Counted from the stretch's first letter, positions 56,352-64,000 are shown. The stretch: DNA of 64,000 nucleotides from Leifsonia sp. ZF2019 (GCF_019924635.1 NZ_CP065037.1:2914001-2978000), one strand, 5' to 3'. Notes: generated from the sequence alone by a model not told the origin. Program-made: numbers and translations.

Positions 56352-57341
56352 TCAGTGACCGCTGGACGCCTTCGCGTTCGACTCGTACGAGGTGTTGGTC
56401 GACTCGAAGAAGTTGACCAGTTCGAGGGTGTCGTTGGCGGTCGCCATCCACTTGGCCGGGTTCGACACCTTGTACTCGGCCTCGAAGCCCAGCTCCTCCA
56501 GGCGACGGTCGGCCAGATAGCGGACGTACTGGTTGATGTAGTTCGCGTTGAGGCCCAGGATGCCGCCCGGCAGGAGGTCGCGGTTGTACTGCTCCTCCAT
56601 CTCGACGGCGTCGAGGATCATCTGGCGGATCTCGCCGGCGAACTCCGGGGTCTGCAGGTCCGGGTTCTCCTCGAGCACCGTGAGGATGAGATTGATGCCG
56701 AACTTGAGATGCAGCGACTCGTCGCGCACGACCCAGTCGATCAGCGAGCCGAAGTTGCGCAACAGGTTCCGCTGGCGGAACGACAGCGCGACCATGAAGC
56801 CGGAGTAGAACCAGATGCCCTCGAGGATCACGTTGTACGCCACGAGGTTGCGGATGAAGTCCTGCTTGCCCTCGGTCGTCGTGATGTCGAGCGTTTGCTC
56901 CGTCATCCGCTTGATGAACTGGACCTCGAACTCCTCTTTGCGGGCCATCGACGGCACGTCGACGTGGGAGTTGTACGCCTGCTCACGGTCGATCGGGAAC
57001 GTCTCGAGGACGTACTCGAACGACATGCAGTGGTTGGCCTCCTCCCACATCTGCTTGGCGAGGTAGAGGTGCGCCTCGGCCGCGTTGATGTAGGGGTACA
57101 CGCCGAACGCGAGCGCCTTGTTGACGAGGAGTTCGTTCGGGTTGAAGTAGCTCATCAGGAAGGTGACCGCGTGACGCTCCTCATCGGTCATCTTCTTGAA
57201 GTCGGCGATGTCCTCGCCGAGCTGGATCTCGTTCGGGAACCAGGTGTTCGCGACGGCCTGGTCGTACAGGTCCATCGCCCACTGGTACTTCACCGGCTTG
57301 AGCAGCAGGCCCTCTTCGATCCCGGTACCCAGGATGCCCAT
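56352..57341 (-). CDS. nrdB: Ribonucleotide reductase beta subunit, class Ic-like (Phe at radical site)
   Basis: 329 residues, ferritin-like. All six metal ligands are seen: Glu70, Glu101, His104, Glu174, Glu208, His211 (PNELLVNKA, WEEANHC, VILEGIW, RDESLH). The residue four after His104, where class Ia enzymes have the radical Tyr (E. coli Tyr122), is Phe108 (codon TTC). The first ligand is Glu, not Asp. Both features are those of class Ic enzymes such as Chlamydia R2, which use a Mn(IV)/Fe(III) cofactor instead of a tyrosyl radical. The gene follows nrdA and the 26-codon tail frame; GAGGAG lies before the ATG. Confidence 0.92.
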   Translation of the reverse strand: MGILGTGIEEGLLLKPVKYQWAMDLYDQAVANTWFPNEIQLGEDIADFKKMTDEERHAVTFLMSYFNPNELLVNKALAFGVYPYINAAEAHLYLAKQMWEEANHCMSFEYVLETFPIDREQAYNSHVDVPSMARKEEFEVQFIKRMTEQTLDITTTEGKQDFIRNLVAYNVILEGIWFYSGFMVALSFRQRNLLRNFGSLIDWVVRDESLHLKFGINLILTVLEENPDLQTPEFAGEIRQMILDAVEMEEQYNRDLLPGGILGLNANYINQYVRYLADRRLEELGFEAEYKVSNPAKWMATANDTLELVNFFESTNTSYESNAKASSGH

Positions 57342-57387
57342 GTTCTCTTTCTCCTCTATCAGACTCGGTGGCTCGCGCGGGGAGCGA

Positions 57388-57468
57388 TTACTGGCAGGAC
57401 TCGCACTGCAGGTCGTCCATCGGGTCGACCGGCACGTAGTAGTCCTCGATCACGGTGGCGTTGTTCAT
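57388..57468 (-). CDS. 26-residue Cys-x-x-Cys peptide encoded between nrdA and nrdB
   Basis: An ATG overlapping the nrdA stop (TGATG) opens a 26-codon frame ending at TAA 57388. The peptide has an acidic/aromatic middle (VIEDYYVPVDPMDD) and ends LQCESCQ. GGGAGGTGA, nearly the full anti-SD complement, lies 6-7 nt before this ATG, inside the last nrdA codons. NrdA itself ends in an Ala/Pro linker without cysteines, whereas known NrdA proteins end in a pair of redox cysteines (E. coli Cys754/Cys759) that re-reduce the active site. The peptide is therefore probably the redox tail supplied as a separate chain (inference). It may associate with NrdA or NrdB; the acidic YY segment could be the docking part. 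Confidence 0.72.
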   Translation of the reverse strand: MNNATVIEDYYVPVDPMDDLQCESCQ

Positions 57469-59939
57469 CACTTGTCACCTCCCGCGAGACCTCCGAAGCC
57501 GAACCCGCGACGAGCGGGCGCGGCGGGAGCCGGAGCAGCGGCGGGCTCTGCGGCGGCGGGAGCACCCGCGCCGACGGTGGCGAAGCCCTTGCGGCCGCCC
57601 GAGATCTCCTCGGACTTGTTCACCTTGACCGTCGACTGCTCGGCCTGGTGACGCGGCTTCATGTGGAGGTAGTAGGTCGTCTTGACGCCCTTCTCCCACG
57701 CCGCGTAGTAGATGTCCATCATGTCGCCGATGTCCCGGGTCTCCAGGTACATGTTGCGGCTGATGGCCTGGTCGATCCACTTCTGAGCGCGCGCGGCCAC
57801 CTCGATGAAGGCGTGCGGCGAGAGCTGGAAGCTCGTCTTGAACGCGGCCTTGATCTCGTCCGGGATGGCGGCGATGCCCTGGATGTCGCCCTGCGAACGG
57901 AGGATCGACTCGCGCACGTCCTCCCACAGCCCGCGCTCCTGGAGCGCCGCGACGAGGTTGCGGTTGACCTCGAGGAACTTGCCCGACGAGGTCGACCGGC
58001 TGAAGATCTGCGAGAACTGCGGGTCGAAGCCGGGGGTCGTGCCGGCGACGAGGCCGATCGAGGCCGTCGGCGCGATCGCCATCAGGGTGGCGTTGCGCAT
58101 GCCGCCCTTGACCTTCTCGCGCAGGCGGTCCCAGTCGAGGCGGATGGTGCGGTCCACCGTGATCGGAGTGCCGCGGTCGGCCTCGGTGAGGGCGATCGAG
58201 TCGTAGGGCACGAGTCCCTTCGACCAGCGCGATCCCTCGAAGTTCGGGTACGCCCCGCGCTCCTGGGCGAGGTCGGCGCTCTCGTCGATGGCCGCGTACG
58301 AGACGTGCTCCATGATCTCGTCGATCAGGGCGTACGCCTCCTCGCTCTCGTAGCTGAGGCCGAGGCGCTCGACGATGTCGGTGAAGCCCATGACGCCGAG
58401 ACCGATCGCGCGGTTCTGCTGGTTGGAGAAGTCGGCCTCGTCGACGCTCGACACCGTGATGTCGATCAGGTTGTCGAGCTGGCGGACGGCCTGGCGGGCG
58501 CTCTCCTCGATGCGGGCGAAGTCCATCTTGCCGTCGACGAGATGCCGCGACAGGTTGATCGACGCCAGGTTGCAGACGGAGACGTTGTCGCGATCCTGCG
58601 GGAGCGTGATCTCCGTGCAGAGGTTGGAGAGGTGGATCGTGCCCGTGTTGTTGTTGAGGGCACGGTTGTTGATCGTGTCCTTCCAGGTGAGCCACGGGTG
58701 GCTCGTGGTCTGGAGGCTCATCAGGATGTCCTTGAACTGCGCACGCGCGCTGATCTTCTTGAACATCGCGATGCGGCCGGCCTCGGCCTCGTCGATGTAG
58801 TGCTGGTAGCGCTCGGAGAACGCCTTGCCGTACAGCTCGTTGAGGTCGGCGACCTCCAGCGGGTCGAAGAGGTACCAGTCCTGGTCGTTCTGGACGCGCT
58901 TCATGAACTCGTCGCTGATCCACACGGCCGTGTTGGCGGTGCGGGTGCGGCGGTAGGGGTCGCCTGAGTTCTGGCGCAGGTCCAGGAACTCCGGGAAGTC
59001 CATGTGCCAGTTCTCCATGTAGAAGCACAGCGCGCCGAACTTCTTGCCGCCGCGGCTCACCGCGCGCAGCACGGAGTCGATCGTGTGCATGAACGGGATC
59101 GGGCCGGTCGAGGTCGTGTTGTTGGAGCGGATGGGCGACCCCTGCGCGCGTAGCTTGGTCACCGACAGACCGATGCCGCCGGTGCCCTTGGTCAGCCACA
59201 TCACGTCGCGCACCGACTTGGCGATGTGCTCGATGTCGTCCTGCATCTCCATGACGAAGCAGTTGGAGAGCTGCGGGTACGCGGTACCGGCGTTGACGAG
59301 GGTGGAGCCCGCCGCGAGGTACTCGAGCTTCGACATCTTCTCGTAGAAGGCGAGGGCGTGGCTGGTCGGGTCGGCCTCGTTGAGCGAGAGGCCCATCGCG
59401 ATGCGCATCCAGAAGTACTGCGGCACCTCGAGCGAGTCGCCGTTGCGCGCCTTGATGCCGTAGCGGTTGTTGAGGGTGACGACGCCGATGTACTTGAGCA
59501 GCTCGTCGCGCGACGGGTCGAGCGCTGCGGCGAGGCGGTCGAGGTCGAACAGCTGCGTGAAGCGGGAGTCGAGCAGCGTCTCCGAGACGCCGCGCTCGAT
59601 GTAGGCGCGGAAGTGGGAGGAGTGGAGGGAGACGAGCTCGGCGTCGTCGGCGTAGTCGCCGAGCACCCGCTTGTAGATCGTCTTGAGGAGGAGTCGGGCG
59701 GCGACGGTGTCGAACGCCGGGTCGTCCTTGACGTTCTGCAGGGCGACCTGGATGACCGCCTCATCGAGCTGCTGCGTCGTGATGCCGTCGAAGAGAGTGA
59801 GCTCGAGCTCGCTCGCGATCTGGGTGACCCACGTGATGTTGTCATCCAGTCCCTGGGCCGCCGTCTCGATGGCCAGGTTGATCTTGTTGGCGTCGTACGG
59901 CTCGCGCTCGCCGTTGCGCTTCACGACGGTGATTGCCAC
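57468..59939 (-). CDS. nrdA: Ribonucleotide reductase alpha subunit
   Basis: 823 residues. ATP-cone about 2-95 (ITVVKRNGEREPYDANKI), then the ten-stranded barrel: substrate Cys in LSNCFVME, thiyl-site loop NLCTEITLP (Asn, Cys, Glu), partner Cys in VCNLASINLS, and the radical-transfer Tyr pair in TTYYLHMKPRH. It reduces ribonucleoside diphosphates to deoxy forms with NrdB. Oddity: after the Tyr pair the chain runs into an Ala/Pro-rich linker (APAAAEPAAAPAPAAP) and GFGFGGLAGGDK, with no C-terminal cysteines; these are encoded by the next small frame. GTG at 59939 has AGGGAGA upstream; the frame extends 18 codons further without a ribosome site. Confidence 0.93.
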   Translation of the reverse strand: MAITVVKRNGEREPYDANKINLAIETAAQGLDDNITWVTQIASELELTLFDGITTQQLDEAVIQVALQNVKDDPAFDTVAARLLLKTIYKRVLGDYADDAELVSLHSSHFRAYIERGVSETLLDSRFTQLFDLDRLAAALDPSRDELLKYIGVVTLNNRYGIKARNGDSLEVPQYFWMRIAMGLSLNEADPTSHALAFYEKMSKLEYLAAGSTLVNAGTAYPQLSNCFVMEMQDDIEHIAKSVRDVMWLTKGTGGIGLSVTKLRAQGSPIRSNNTTSTGPIPFMHTIDSVLRAVSRGGKKFGALCFYMENWHMDFPEFLDLRQNSGDPYRRTRTANTAVWISDEFMKRVQNDQDWYLFDPLEVADLNELYGKAFSERYQHYIDEAEAGRIAMFKKISARAQFKDILMSLQTTSHPWLTWKDTINNRALNNNTGTIHLSNLCTEITLPQDRDNVSVCNLASINLSRHLVDGKMDFARIEESARQAVRQLDNLIDITVSSVDEADFSNQQNRAIGLGVMGFTDIVERLGLSYESEEAYALIDEIMEHVSYAAIDESADLAQERGAYPNFEGSRWSKGLVPYDSIALTEADRGTPITVDRTIRLDWDRLREKVKGGMRNATLMAIAPTASIGLVAGTTPGFDPQFSQIFSRSTSSGKFLEVNRNLVAALQERGLWEDVRESILRSQGDIQGIAAIPDEIKAAFKTSFQLSPHAFIEVAARAQKWIDQAISRNMYLETRDIGDMMDIYYAAWEKGVKTTYYLHMKPRHQAEQSTVKVNKSEEISGGRKGFATVGAGAPAAAEPAAAPAPAAPARRGFGFGGLAGGDK

Positions 59940-60086
59940 GTTCTCTCCCTCTTCGCACTGCCCATCAATCCGAGTGATGGCATGGTCGTGCACCGGCTCC
60001 CTCGAAGGGCTGGTCCGGCGCTGTTTCCCCGTCGGATCGAGCCGCAGCGGGAGTGATTTCCGCGTGCTGGGGCGATCCGTGTGGGA

Positions 60087-60170
60087 CCACTATATAGCGG
60101 GGTGCCGACATTTCCATCCCCCCACATCTAGTGGGCGTGTCGTCCACAGATGTGCATGAGTTATGCACAT
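60087..60170 (-). promoter_or_regulatory. Putative NrdR and DnaA sites upstream of nrdA
   Basis: CCACTATATAGCGGGG (60088-60103) resembles an NrdR box (core CTATATAG). CCCACATCTAGTGGG (60121-60135) is a second palindrome about 36 bp away. ATGTGCAT-GAGTT-ATGCACAT (60150-60170) is a perfect inverted repeat containing TTATGCACA, which fits the DnaA-box pattern TTWTNCACA. NrdR and DnaA are known regulators of nrd genes in other bacteria; here the assignment is by motif only. The 312-bp gap holds no reading frame. Confidence 0.5.
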
Positions 60171-60251
60171 TTCCACAGCCCCCAATGCGGGGCGTGCGCA
60201 CCCTGCCGGCCCTCGTGGAACGTCGTCCGCTGCCGATAGAGTGAACGGATT

Positions 60252-61463
60252 GTGAGCAGCTACACGAGCCTTCTGAAGACCCCGGGCGTCGCGCGCATCA
60301 TCGCCGCGCAGCTGACGGCGCGCTTCCCGTTCGGCATGCTCTCGCTCGCGTTCCTGCTCCACATCGAGCGCGTCCACCACTCCTACGGGGCGGCCGGGCT
60401 GGTCCTCGCGGCGATGAGCATCGGTCAAGCGATCGCCGGCCCGATGACGAGCCGGCTGATGGGAGTGCTCGGGATGCGCGTCGTGCTGTGGACGACGCTC
60501 GGCCTCTGCGCCGTCGCCGTCGCGCTCATCGGCGTGCTCGTGATGCCCATCCCGGTGACGATGGCGGTGGCGTTCTTCGCCGGCCTGAGCATGCCGCCCA
60601 TCCAGCCGGCGGTCCGCACGATCTATCCGAAGATGGTCAACTCCCGCCAGCTGACCCCGCTCTTCTCGCTCGATGCCTCCGCCCAGGAGATCATCTGGAT
60701 CGCGGGGCCGGTCGCGATCACCTTCGTCTCGACCCAGGTCGGCACCGTCGAGGGCATTCTGATGTCCGTCGCGATCATGCTGCTCGGCGGGTTCTGGTTC
60801 ATCTCCTCGCCCGAGGTCGGGCGCGTGCGCATCCCGCGCAGCAAGCGGCGGTTCGGCGTGGTGCTCACACGCCCGCCCGTGCTGCTCGCCACGGTCGTCG
60901 GCTTCCTCCTCATCGGCTCGTGCGCCGCGGTCGAGGCCGGGGTGGTCGCGACGTTCGACGAGGGCTCCCCCCTCTCGGGCATCGTCCTGGCCATCTGGTC
61001 CGTCGGCTCGCTCGTGGGCGGTCTCGCCTTCGGACACGTGCCGATCGGGCCGTGGGCCACGGCACGCCGCATGCTGCTCGTCTTCGTCGGCGTCGCCCTG
61101 TCGAGCTTCATGCTGTGGTCGCCCTGGGCCCTCTCGGTCACCCTCCTCATCGCCGGCGTCGGAATCGCTCCCGCCCTCGCCGTCCTGTTCGCGATCGTCT
61201 CCGCCAGCGTCAAGTTCTCCGACACCGCGGAGGCGTACGGCTGGGTGGGCACCGGCCAACTGATCGGCGCCGCGCTCGGCTCCGCCCTCGCCGGCTTCCT
61301 CATCGACGGCTTCGGTGCCGTCGGAGCCTTCTGGGCCGCCGCCGCCTTCGCCCTCGTCGGCTTCATCGTCGCCGCCCTCGCGCACCGCATCCACCCCGAC
61401 CTCCGCGGACGCGACGCCTCGCCCATCCCCGACACGGAGCCCGTCCCCGTCGTCCCCTCCTGA
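60252..61463 (+). CDS. MFS transporter
   Basis: 403 residues, about 12 helices (for example GMLSLAFLLHI, AAGLVLAAMSIGQAIAGPM, VRIPRSKRRFGVV as central loop). The loop 2-3 motif is weak (SRLMGVLGMRVVLW). It resembles the group of actinobacterial MFS proteins of unknown substrate with a short C-terminal Pro tail. GTG start; TAGAGT lies 9 nt upstream, so leader is short or absent. It is divergent from nrdA and followed by a perfect long inverted repeat. Confidence 0.88.
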   Translation: MSSYTSLLKTPGVARIIAAQLTARFPFGMLSLAFLLHIERVHHSYGAAGLVLAAMSIGQAIAGPMTSRLMGVLGMRVVLWTTLGLCAVAVALIGVLVMPIPVTMAVAFFAGLSMPPIQPAVRTIYPKMVNSRQLTPLFSLDASAQEIIWIAGPVAITFVSTQVGTVEGILMSVAIMLLGGFWFISSPEVGRVRIPRSKRRFGVVLTRPPVLLATVVGFLLIGSCAAVEAGVVATFDEGSPLSGIVLAIWSVGSLVGGLAFGHVPIGPWATARRMLLVFVGVALSSFMLWSPWALSVTLLIAGVGIAPALAVLFAIVSASVKFSDTAEAYGWVGTGQLIGAALGSALAGFLIDGFGAVGAFWAAAAFALVGFIVAALAHRIHPDLRGRDASPIPDTEPVPVVPS

Positions 61464-61471
61464 CCCGCGAG

Positions 61472-61520
61472 GTTCACGTTGTTGCGCCCATTTCGCGGTT
61501 TTGAGCGCAACAACGTGAAC
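61472..61520. repeat. Long inverted repeat GTTCACGTTGTTGCGC, copy 1
   Basis: Perfect 16-bp arms GTTCACGTTGTTGCGC (61472-61487) and its complement (61505-61520) around a 17-nt spacer. It lies just after the MFS stop and before the DUF559-like gene; a degenerate copy closes that gene at 62475. Confidence 0.8.
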
Positions 61521-61582
61521 TTCGGCGAAGTGGGGTGTGGATAAGTCGGGAGGGTCGGTTCGGCGAGTGGCAGAGTGCGCAG

Positions 61583-62464
61583 ATGGCACGACAGCGCAGC
61601 TCACTACCGACCACCCTCACCGGCGGACCGTTCCTCGTCCACGACGCACTCGGGGAGGGACTCTCGCGGTCGCGACTCCGCGGCGGCGACCTGACCCGCC
61701 CGTTCCGCGGTGCACGGCTTCCCGCAGGTTCTGATGGACTGATCGAGAGGTGCCGTGCGTACGCTCAGCATCGCCGGCTGGATTTCGCGTTCAGCCACAC
61801 GACGGCAGCCCTTTTCCTGGGCGTCCCCCTCCCACTCGGACTGGATCCGGCGATCCATGTGAGCGTCCCCGCACCGGGTCGAGCGCCCGAGATCGCCGGT
61901 TTCGTCGGCCACAAGCTGACGGATTGGGCCACCGTCGAGCGTGAGGGCCTTCCCATCACGACCCCCGCGCAGACGTGGATCGATCTCGCGCCGCTCCTCC
62001 CACTGCGCGAGCTCGTCGTCGCCGGCGACCACCTCGTCGCCGAGCGCGCGACGCTGTGCACCCGTGAAGAGCTCGCGCATCGGATCGCCGCGTCGGCCGG
62101 CCGTCGTGGGATCGCGCGTGCCCGCCGTGCGCTCGATCGGGTCCGTCCTGGGTCGGAGTCGCCCGGCGAGACCCGACTCCGGCTTCTCCTCATCGATGCC
62201 GGGTTGCCGATGCCCGACCTCAATCGGGAGATCCGGGACGGCGACGTCTTCGTCGCCCGAGTCGATCTCGCCTACCCGACGGCGAAGGTCGCGCTTGAAT
62301 ACGAGGGCGACATCCATCGGGTGGACCGCGACGTCTGGCGCAAAGACCTCCGCCGCCGCGAACGCTTGGCTGACCTCGGCTGGCGCATGGTTCGCGTCAG
62401 CGGCGACGACATCGCCCACCCCGCCGAGCTGCTCACCCGCGTCCGCCGACTCCTGCAGGAATGA
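61583..62464 (+). CDS. DUF559-like (Vsr-fold) protein with AbiEi-like N-terminus
   Basis: 293 residues. The N-terminus (LTGGPFLVHDALGEGLSRSRLR... SHTTAALFLGVPLP) resembles AbiEi-type antitoxin or transcriptional modules; the C-terminal ~100 residues hold a restriction-endonuclease-like core RVDLAYPTAKVALEYEGDIH with Asp, Glu and Lys/Asp in the expected order, then RRERLADLGWRMVRV, as in DUF559/Vsr proteins. Such proteins are numerous in actinobacteria; function unknown. The ATG at 61583 is favoured (AGAGT 6-8 nt upstream) over the earlier ATG at 61535. It is flanked on both sides by copies of the same inverted repeat. Confidence 0.8.
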   Translation: MARQRSSLPTTLTGGPFLVHDALGEGLSRSRLRGGDLTRPFRGARLPAGSDGLIERCRAYAQHRRLDFAFSHTTAALFLGVPLPLGLDPAIHVSVPAPGRAPEIAGFVGHKLTDWATVEREGLPITTPAQTWIDLAPLLPLRELVVAGDHLVAERATLCTREELAHRIAASAGRRGIARARRALDRVRPGSESPGETRLRLLLIDAGLPMPDLNREIRDGDVFVARVDLAYPTAKVALEYEGDIHRVDRDVWRKDLRRRERLADLGWRMVRVSGDDIAHPAELLTRVRRLLQE

Positions 62465-62474
62465 GACGCCCGTC

Positions 62475-62529
62475 GAAGTTCGCGTTGTTGCCCTTAAAAC
62501 GCCGGAATGAGCGCAACGACGTGAACTTC
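62475..62529. repeat. Long inverted repeat GTTCACGTTGTTGCGC, copy 2 (degenerate)
   Basis: Arms GAAGTTCGCGTTGTTGC (62475-62491) and GCGCAACGACGTGAACTTC (62511-62529). Differences from the perfect copy at 61472 mostly give G-U pairs, so the RNA hairpin is kept. It lies between convergent genes. Confidence 0.7.
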
Positions 62530-62560
62530 GGACGAGAGGTGGGTTACGAGCGCGGGTGGG

Positions 62561-63541
62561 TTACCAGCGGGGGTGGACGGCGGCGCGGAAGTGGGTGTCG
62601 TAGATGGCGCGGACGGCCGGGTCGAGGTCGGGGAGGTGCGGGACGCGCGCGGCGGCGGCGTTGGCGCGGGCCTGGTCCGCGGAGCGGGCGCCCGGGATGA
62701 CGGTGGAGACGCCGGGCTGCGCGATGATCCACGCGAGGGCGGTCTGGGCGGGCGTGAAGCCCTCGGGCGCCAGCGCGGCGAACTCGCGGGCGGCGAGCAC
62801 GCCCTCCTCGTAGTCGACCCCCGAGAAGGTCTCGCCGACGTCGAAGGCCTCACCGTGACGGTTGTACGAGCGGTGATCGTCGGCGGCGAACTCCGTCTGC
62901 TCGGTGTAGCGGCCGCTCAGGAGGCCGGAGGCGAGCGGCACCCGTGCGATGATGCCGACCCCGGCCGCGCGAGCCGCGGGAAGCACCTGGTCCAGCGGTT
63001 TGAGCCGGAAGGCGTTGAGGATGATCTGCACGCTCGCCGTGCCCGGGCGCGCGATCGCGGTGAGCGCTTCGTCGCAGGTCTCGACACTGACGCCGTAGTT
63101 CGCGATGGCGCCGTCGGCGACGAGCGTGTCGAGGGCGTCGTAGACCCCGTCGCTCGAGAACACCGGGGTCGGCGGACAGTGCAGCTGCACGAGGTCGAGC
63201 GTGTCCACACCGAGGTTGCGGCGGGAGCGGTCGGTCCATTCGCGGAACTTCGCGAGGGTGAAGTTGGCCGGATCCTGCTCCTCCCGACGCCCCATCTTGG
63301 TGGCGACGGTCAACGGGAGGTCGGGGCGCGCGGCACGGAACCGCCCGATGAGCTGCTCGCTGCGGCCGTCCCCGTAGACGTCGGCGGTGTCGAAGAAGGT
63401 GACCCCGGCGGCGGTCGCCGCGTCGAGCACCTCGAACGCCGCATGCTCGTCGACGTCGCCCCAGTCTGCCCCCAGCTGCCAGGTCCCGAGACCGACGACC
63501 GAGACCTCGCGGCCGGTCCTGCCCAGCGTCCGTTGCTCCAT
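62561..63541 (-). CDS. Aldo/keto reductase
   Basis: 326 residues. Tetrad Asp51, Tyr56, Lys82, His121 (FFDTADVYGDGRSE, VATKMG, VQLHCPP) and C-terminal cofactor site VIPGARSADQARANAAA. It resembles the large bacterial AKR group that includes Tas/YajO-like enzymes; substrate unknown. TAGGGT ends 7 nt before the ATG at 63541, favouring it over the ATG nine bases upstream. Third AKR of the window. Confidence 0.92.
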   Translation of the reverse strand: MEQRTLGRTGREVSVVGLGTWQLGADWGDVDEHAAFEVLDAATAAGVTFFDTADVYGDGRSEQLIGRFRAARPDLPLTVATKMGRREEQDPANFTLAKFREWTDRSRRNLGVDTLDLVQLHCPPTPVFSSDGVYDALDTLVADGAIANYGVSVETCDEALTAIARPGTASVQIILNAFRLKPLDQVLPAARAAGVGIIARVPLASGLLSGRYTEQTEFAADDHRSYNRHGEAFDVGETFSGVDYEEGVLAAREFAALAPEGFTPAQTALAWIIAQPGVSTVIPGARSADQARANAAAARVPHLPDLDPAVRAIYDTHFRAAVHPRW

Positions 63542-63601
63542 GCGCCCCACCCTAGCCGCCCCGCCCCGGCCGGAGGCCAGGACGGGCGCAGGGAACAGGG
63601 C

Positions 63602-64000
63602 TCAGGCGGCGGCCGCCACGACCCGCTGGTTGCGGAAGTGGCCGACGAGCATCCCGATCAGCCCGAGCGCCGCCCAGCCGAGGAGCACCAGCCAGGCCCC
63701 GGAGGCGTCGGCGTCCGGGAAGTACGACAGGTCGCGCAGCAGGGTGACGGAGGCGCCGGGGACGAACCACTGGCCCACCTCGCCCCAGGGGCCGGTCATG
63801 AACTGCAGCGGTTGGGCCGCCGCGGAGAGCGGGTTGCCGACGAGCATCGTGAGCACGGAGCCGACCGCGATGCCCGCGCGCCCGATGAGCGCGTTCATCC
63901 CGACGATGAAGGCCGCCGTGGCGAACATCGAGAGCCCGACGGCGAGGGAGTTGAGCAGGAAGCCGCCCTGCAGGATGCCGAGCCAGCCCTGCAACACCGC
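63602..64000 (-). CDS. ABC-type membrane permease, C-terminal part (5' partial)
   Basis: The frame runs off the window end; 132 C-terminal residues are visible with about four hydrophobic helices (FLLNSLAVGLSMFATAAFIVG, IAVGSVLTMLVGNPL, AWLVLLGWAALGLIGMLVGHF). The segment NPLSAAAQPLQFMTGPWGEVGQWFVPGAS is seen in ABC-2-type/YhgE-like permeases of actinobacteria. No more can be said without the N-terminus. Confidence 0.65.
   Translation of the reverse strand, partial: AVLQGWLGILQGGFLLNSLAVGLSMFATAAFIVGMNALIGRAGIAVGSVLTMLVGNPLSAAAQPLQFMTGPWGEVGQWFVPGASVTLLRDLSYFPDADASGAWLVLLGWAALGLIGMLVGHFRNQRVVAAAA

Noticed and set aside
57466..57480. Programmed -1 frameshift joining nrdA to the Cys-x-x-Cys tail
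   Set aside because: No slippery heptamer is present, the -1 frame has a TGA just 9 nt before the ATG, and a near-perfect Shine-Dalgarno fits an independent start. Kept only as an alternative to test.
56325..58967. Long plus-strand frame across nrdB and nrdA
   Set aside because: Antisense shadow of two well-recognised genes; low-complexity composition.
60150..60170. Replication origin signal
   Set aside because: Only one good DnaA box, no cluster, no dnaA/dnaN/gyr genes; a regulatory role at nrdA is more likely.

Overview
This window is about 64 kb of very GC-rich DNA from an actinobacterium, most likely a Microbacteriaceae member close to Leifsonia. That placement is inference. It rests on the base composition, many GTG starts, two exported proteins with cell-wall-binding repeat 2 domains, BTAD/SARP and LuxR-type giant regulators, and a recurring TANNNT box 6-9 nt before start codons that suggests leaderless mRNAs. 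It reads as ordinary chromosome: I see no rRNA, tRNA, CRISPR array, transposase or prophage genes.

Layout. 0-4.4 kb: end of a cell-wall-binding protein, a Gdx-type guanidinium exporter under a guanidine-III riboswitch, a MetY-like sulfhydrylase with a CoA-binding protein, and a methyltransferase. 4.4-9.7 kb: a BTAD/SARP regulator facing a DrrAB-type ABC exporter whose upstream region has three tandem 11-bp repeats. 9.8-16 kb: serine deaminase, a sulfurtransferase, and a two-gene operon of BadF-type amino-sugar kinase plus FAD/Fe-S 2-hydroxyacid dehydrogenase. 16.2-17.5 kb: glutathione peroxidase, a small protein and a DksA/TraR protein. 17.6-23.4 kb: a rhamnose-type ABC operon with a divergent LacI regulator and a clear promoter/operator region. 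23.5-38 kb: a LuxR-type ATPase regulator and a run of single housekeeping or redox genes. 38.3-46 kb: HrpA helicase, a short-chain dehydrogenase and a polar amino-acid ABC operon. 46-54 kb: a small secreted protein, an acetyltransferase, a serine protease with cell-wall repeats, and a sulfur-flavoured operon (sulfurtransferase, cysteine-synthase-like, flavin monooxygenase, ammonia-lyase homologue). 54-56 kb: a TetR/MFS drug-efflux pair. 56-60 kb: ribonucleotide reductase. 60-64 kb: MFS transporter, DUF559-like protein, aldo/keto reductase and a truncated ABC permease.

The most striking point is the ribonucleotide reductase locus. NrdA ends in an Ala/Pro linker without the usual C-terminal redox cysteines. 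A separate 26-codon reading frame with a near-perfect Shine-Dalgarno, overlapping the nrdA stop as TGATG, encodes a peptide ending in a Cys-x-x-Cys pair. The partner NrdB has Phe where the radical Tyr normally sits and Glu at the first metal position, the hallmarks of class Ic (Mn/Fe) enzymes. Other points of interest are an ammonia-lyase homologue lacking the MIO-forming tripeptide, possible SARP repeats before the exporter, and a set of intergenic inverted/direct repeats, several of them between convergent genes.
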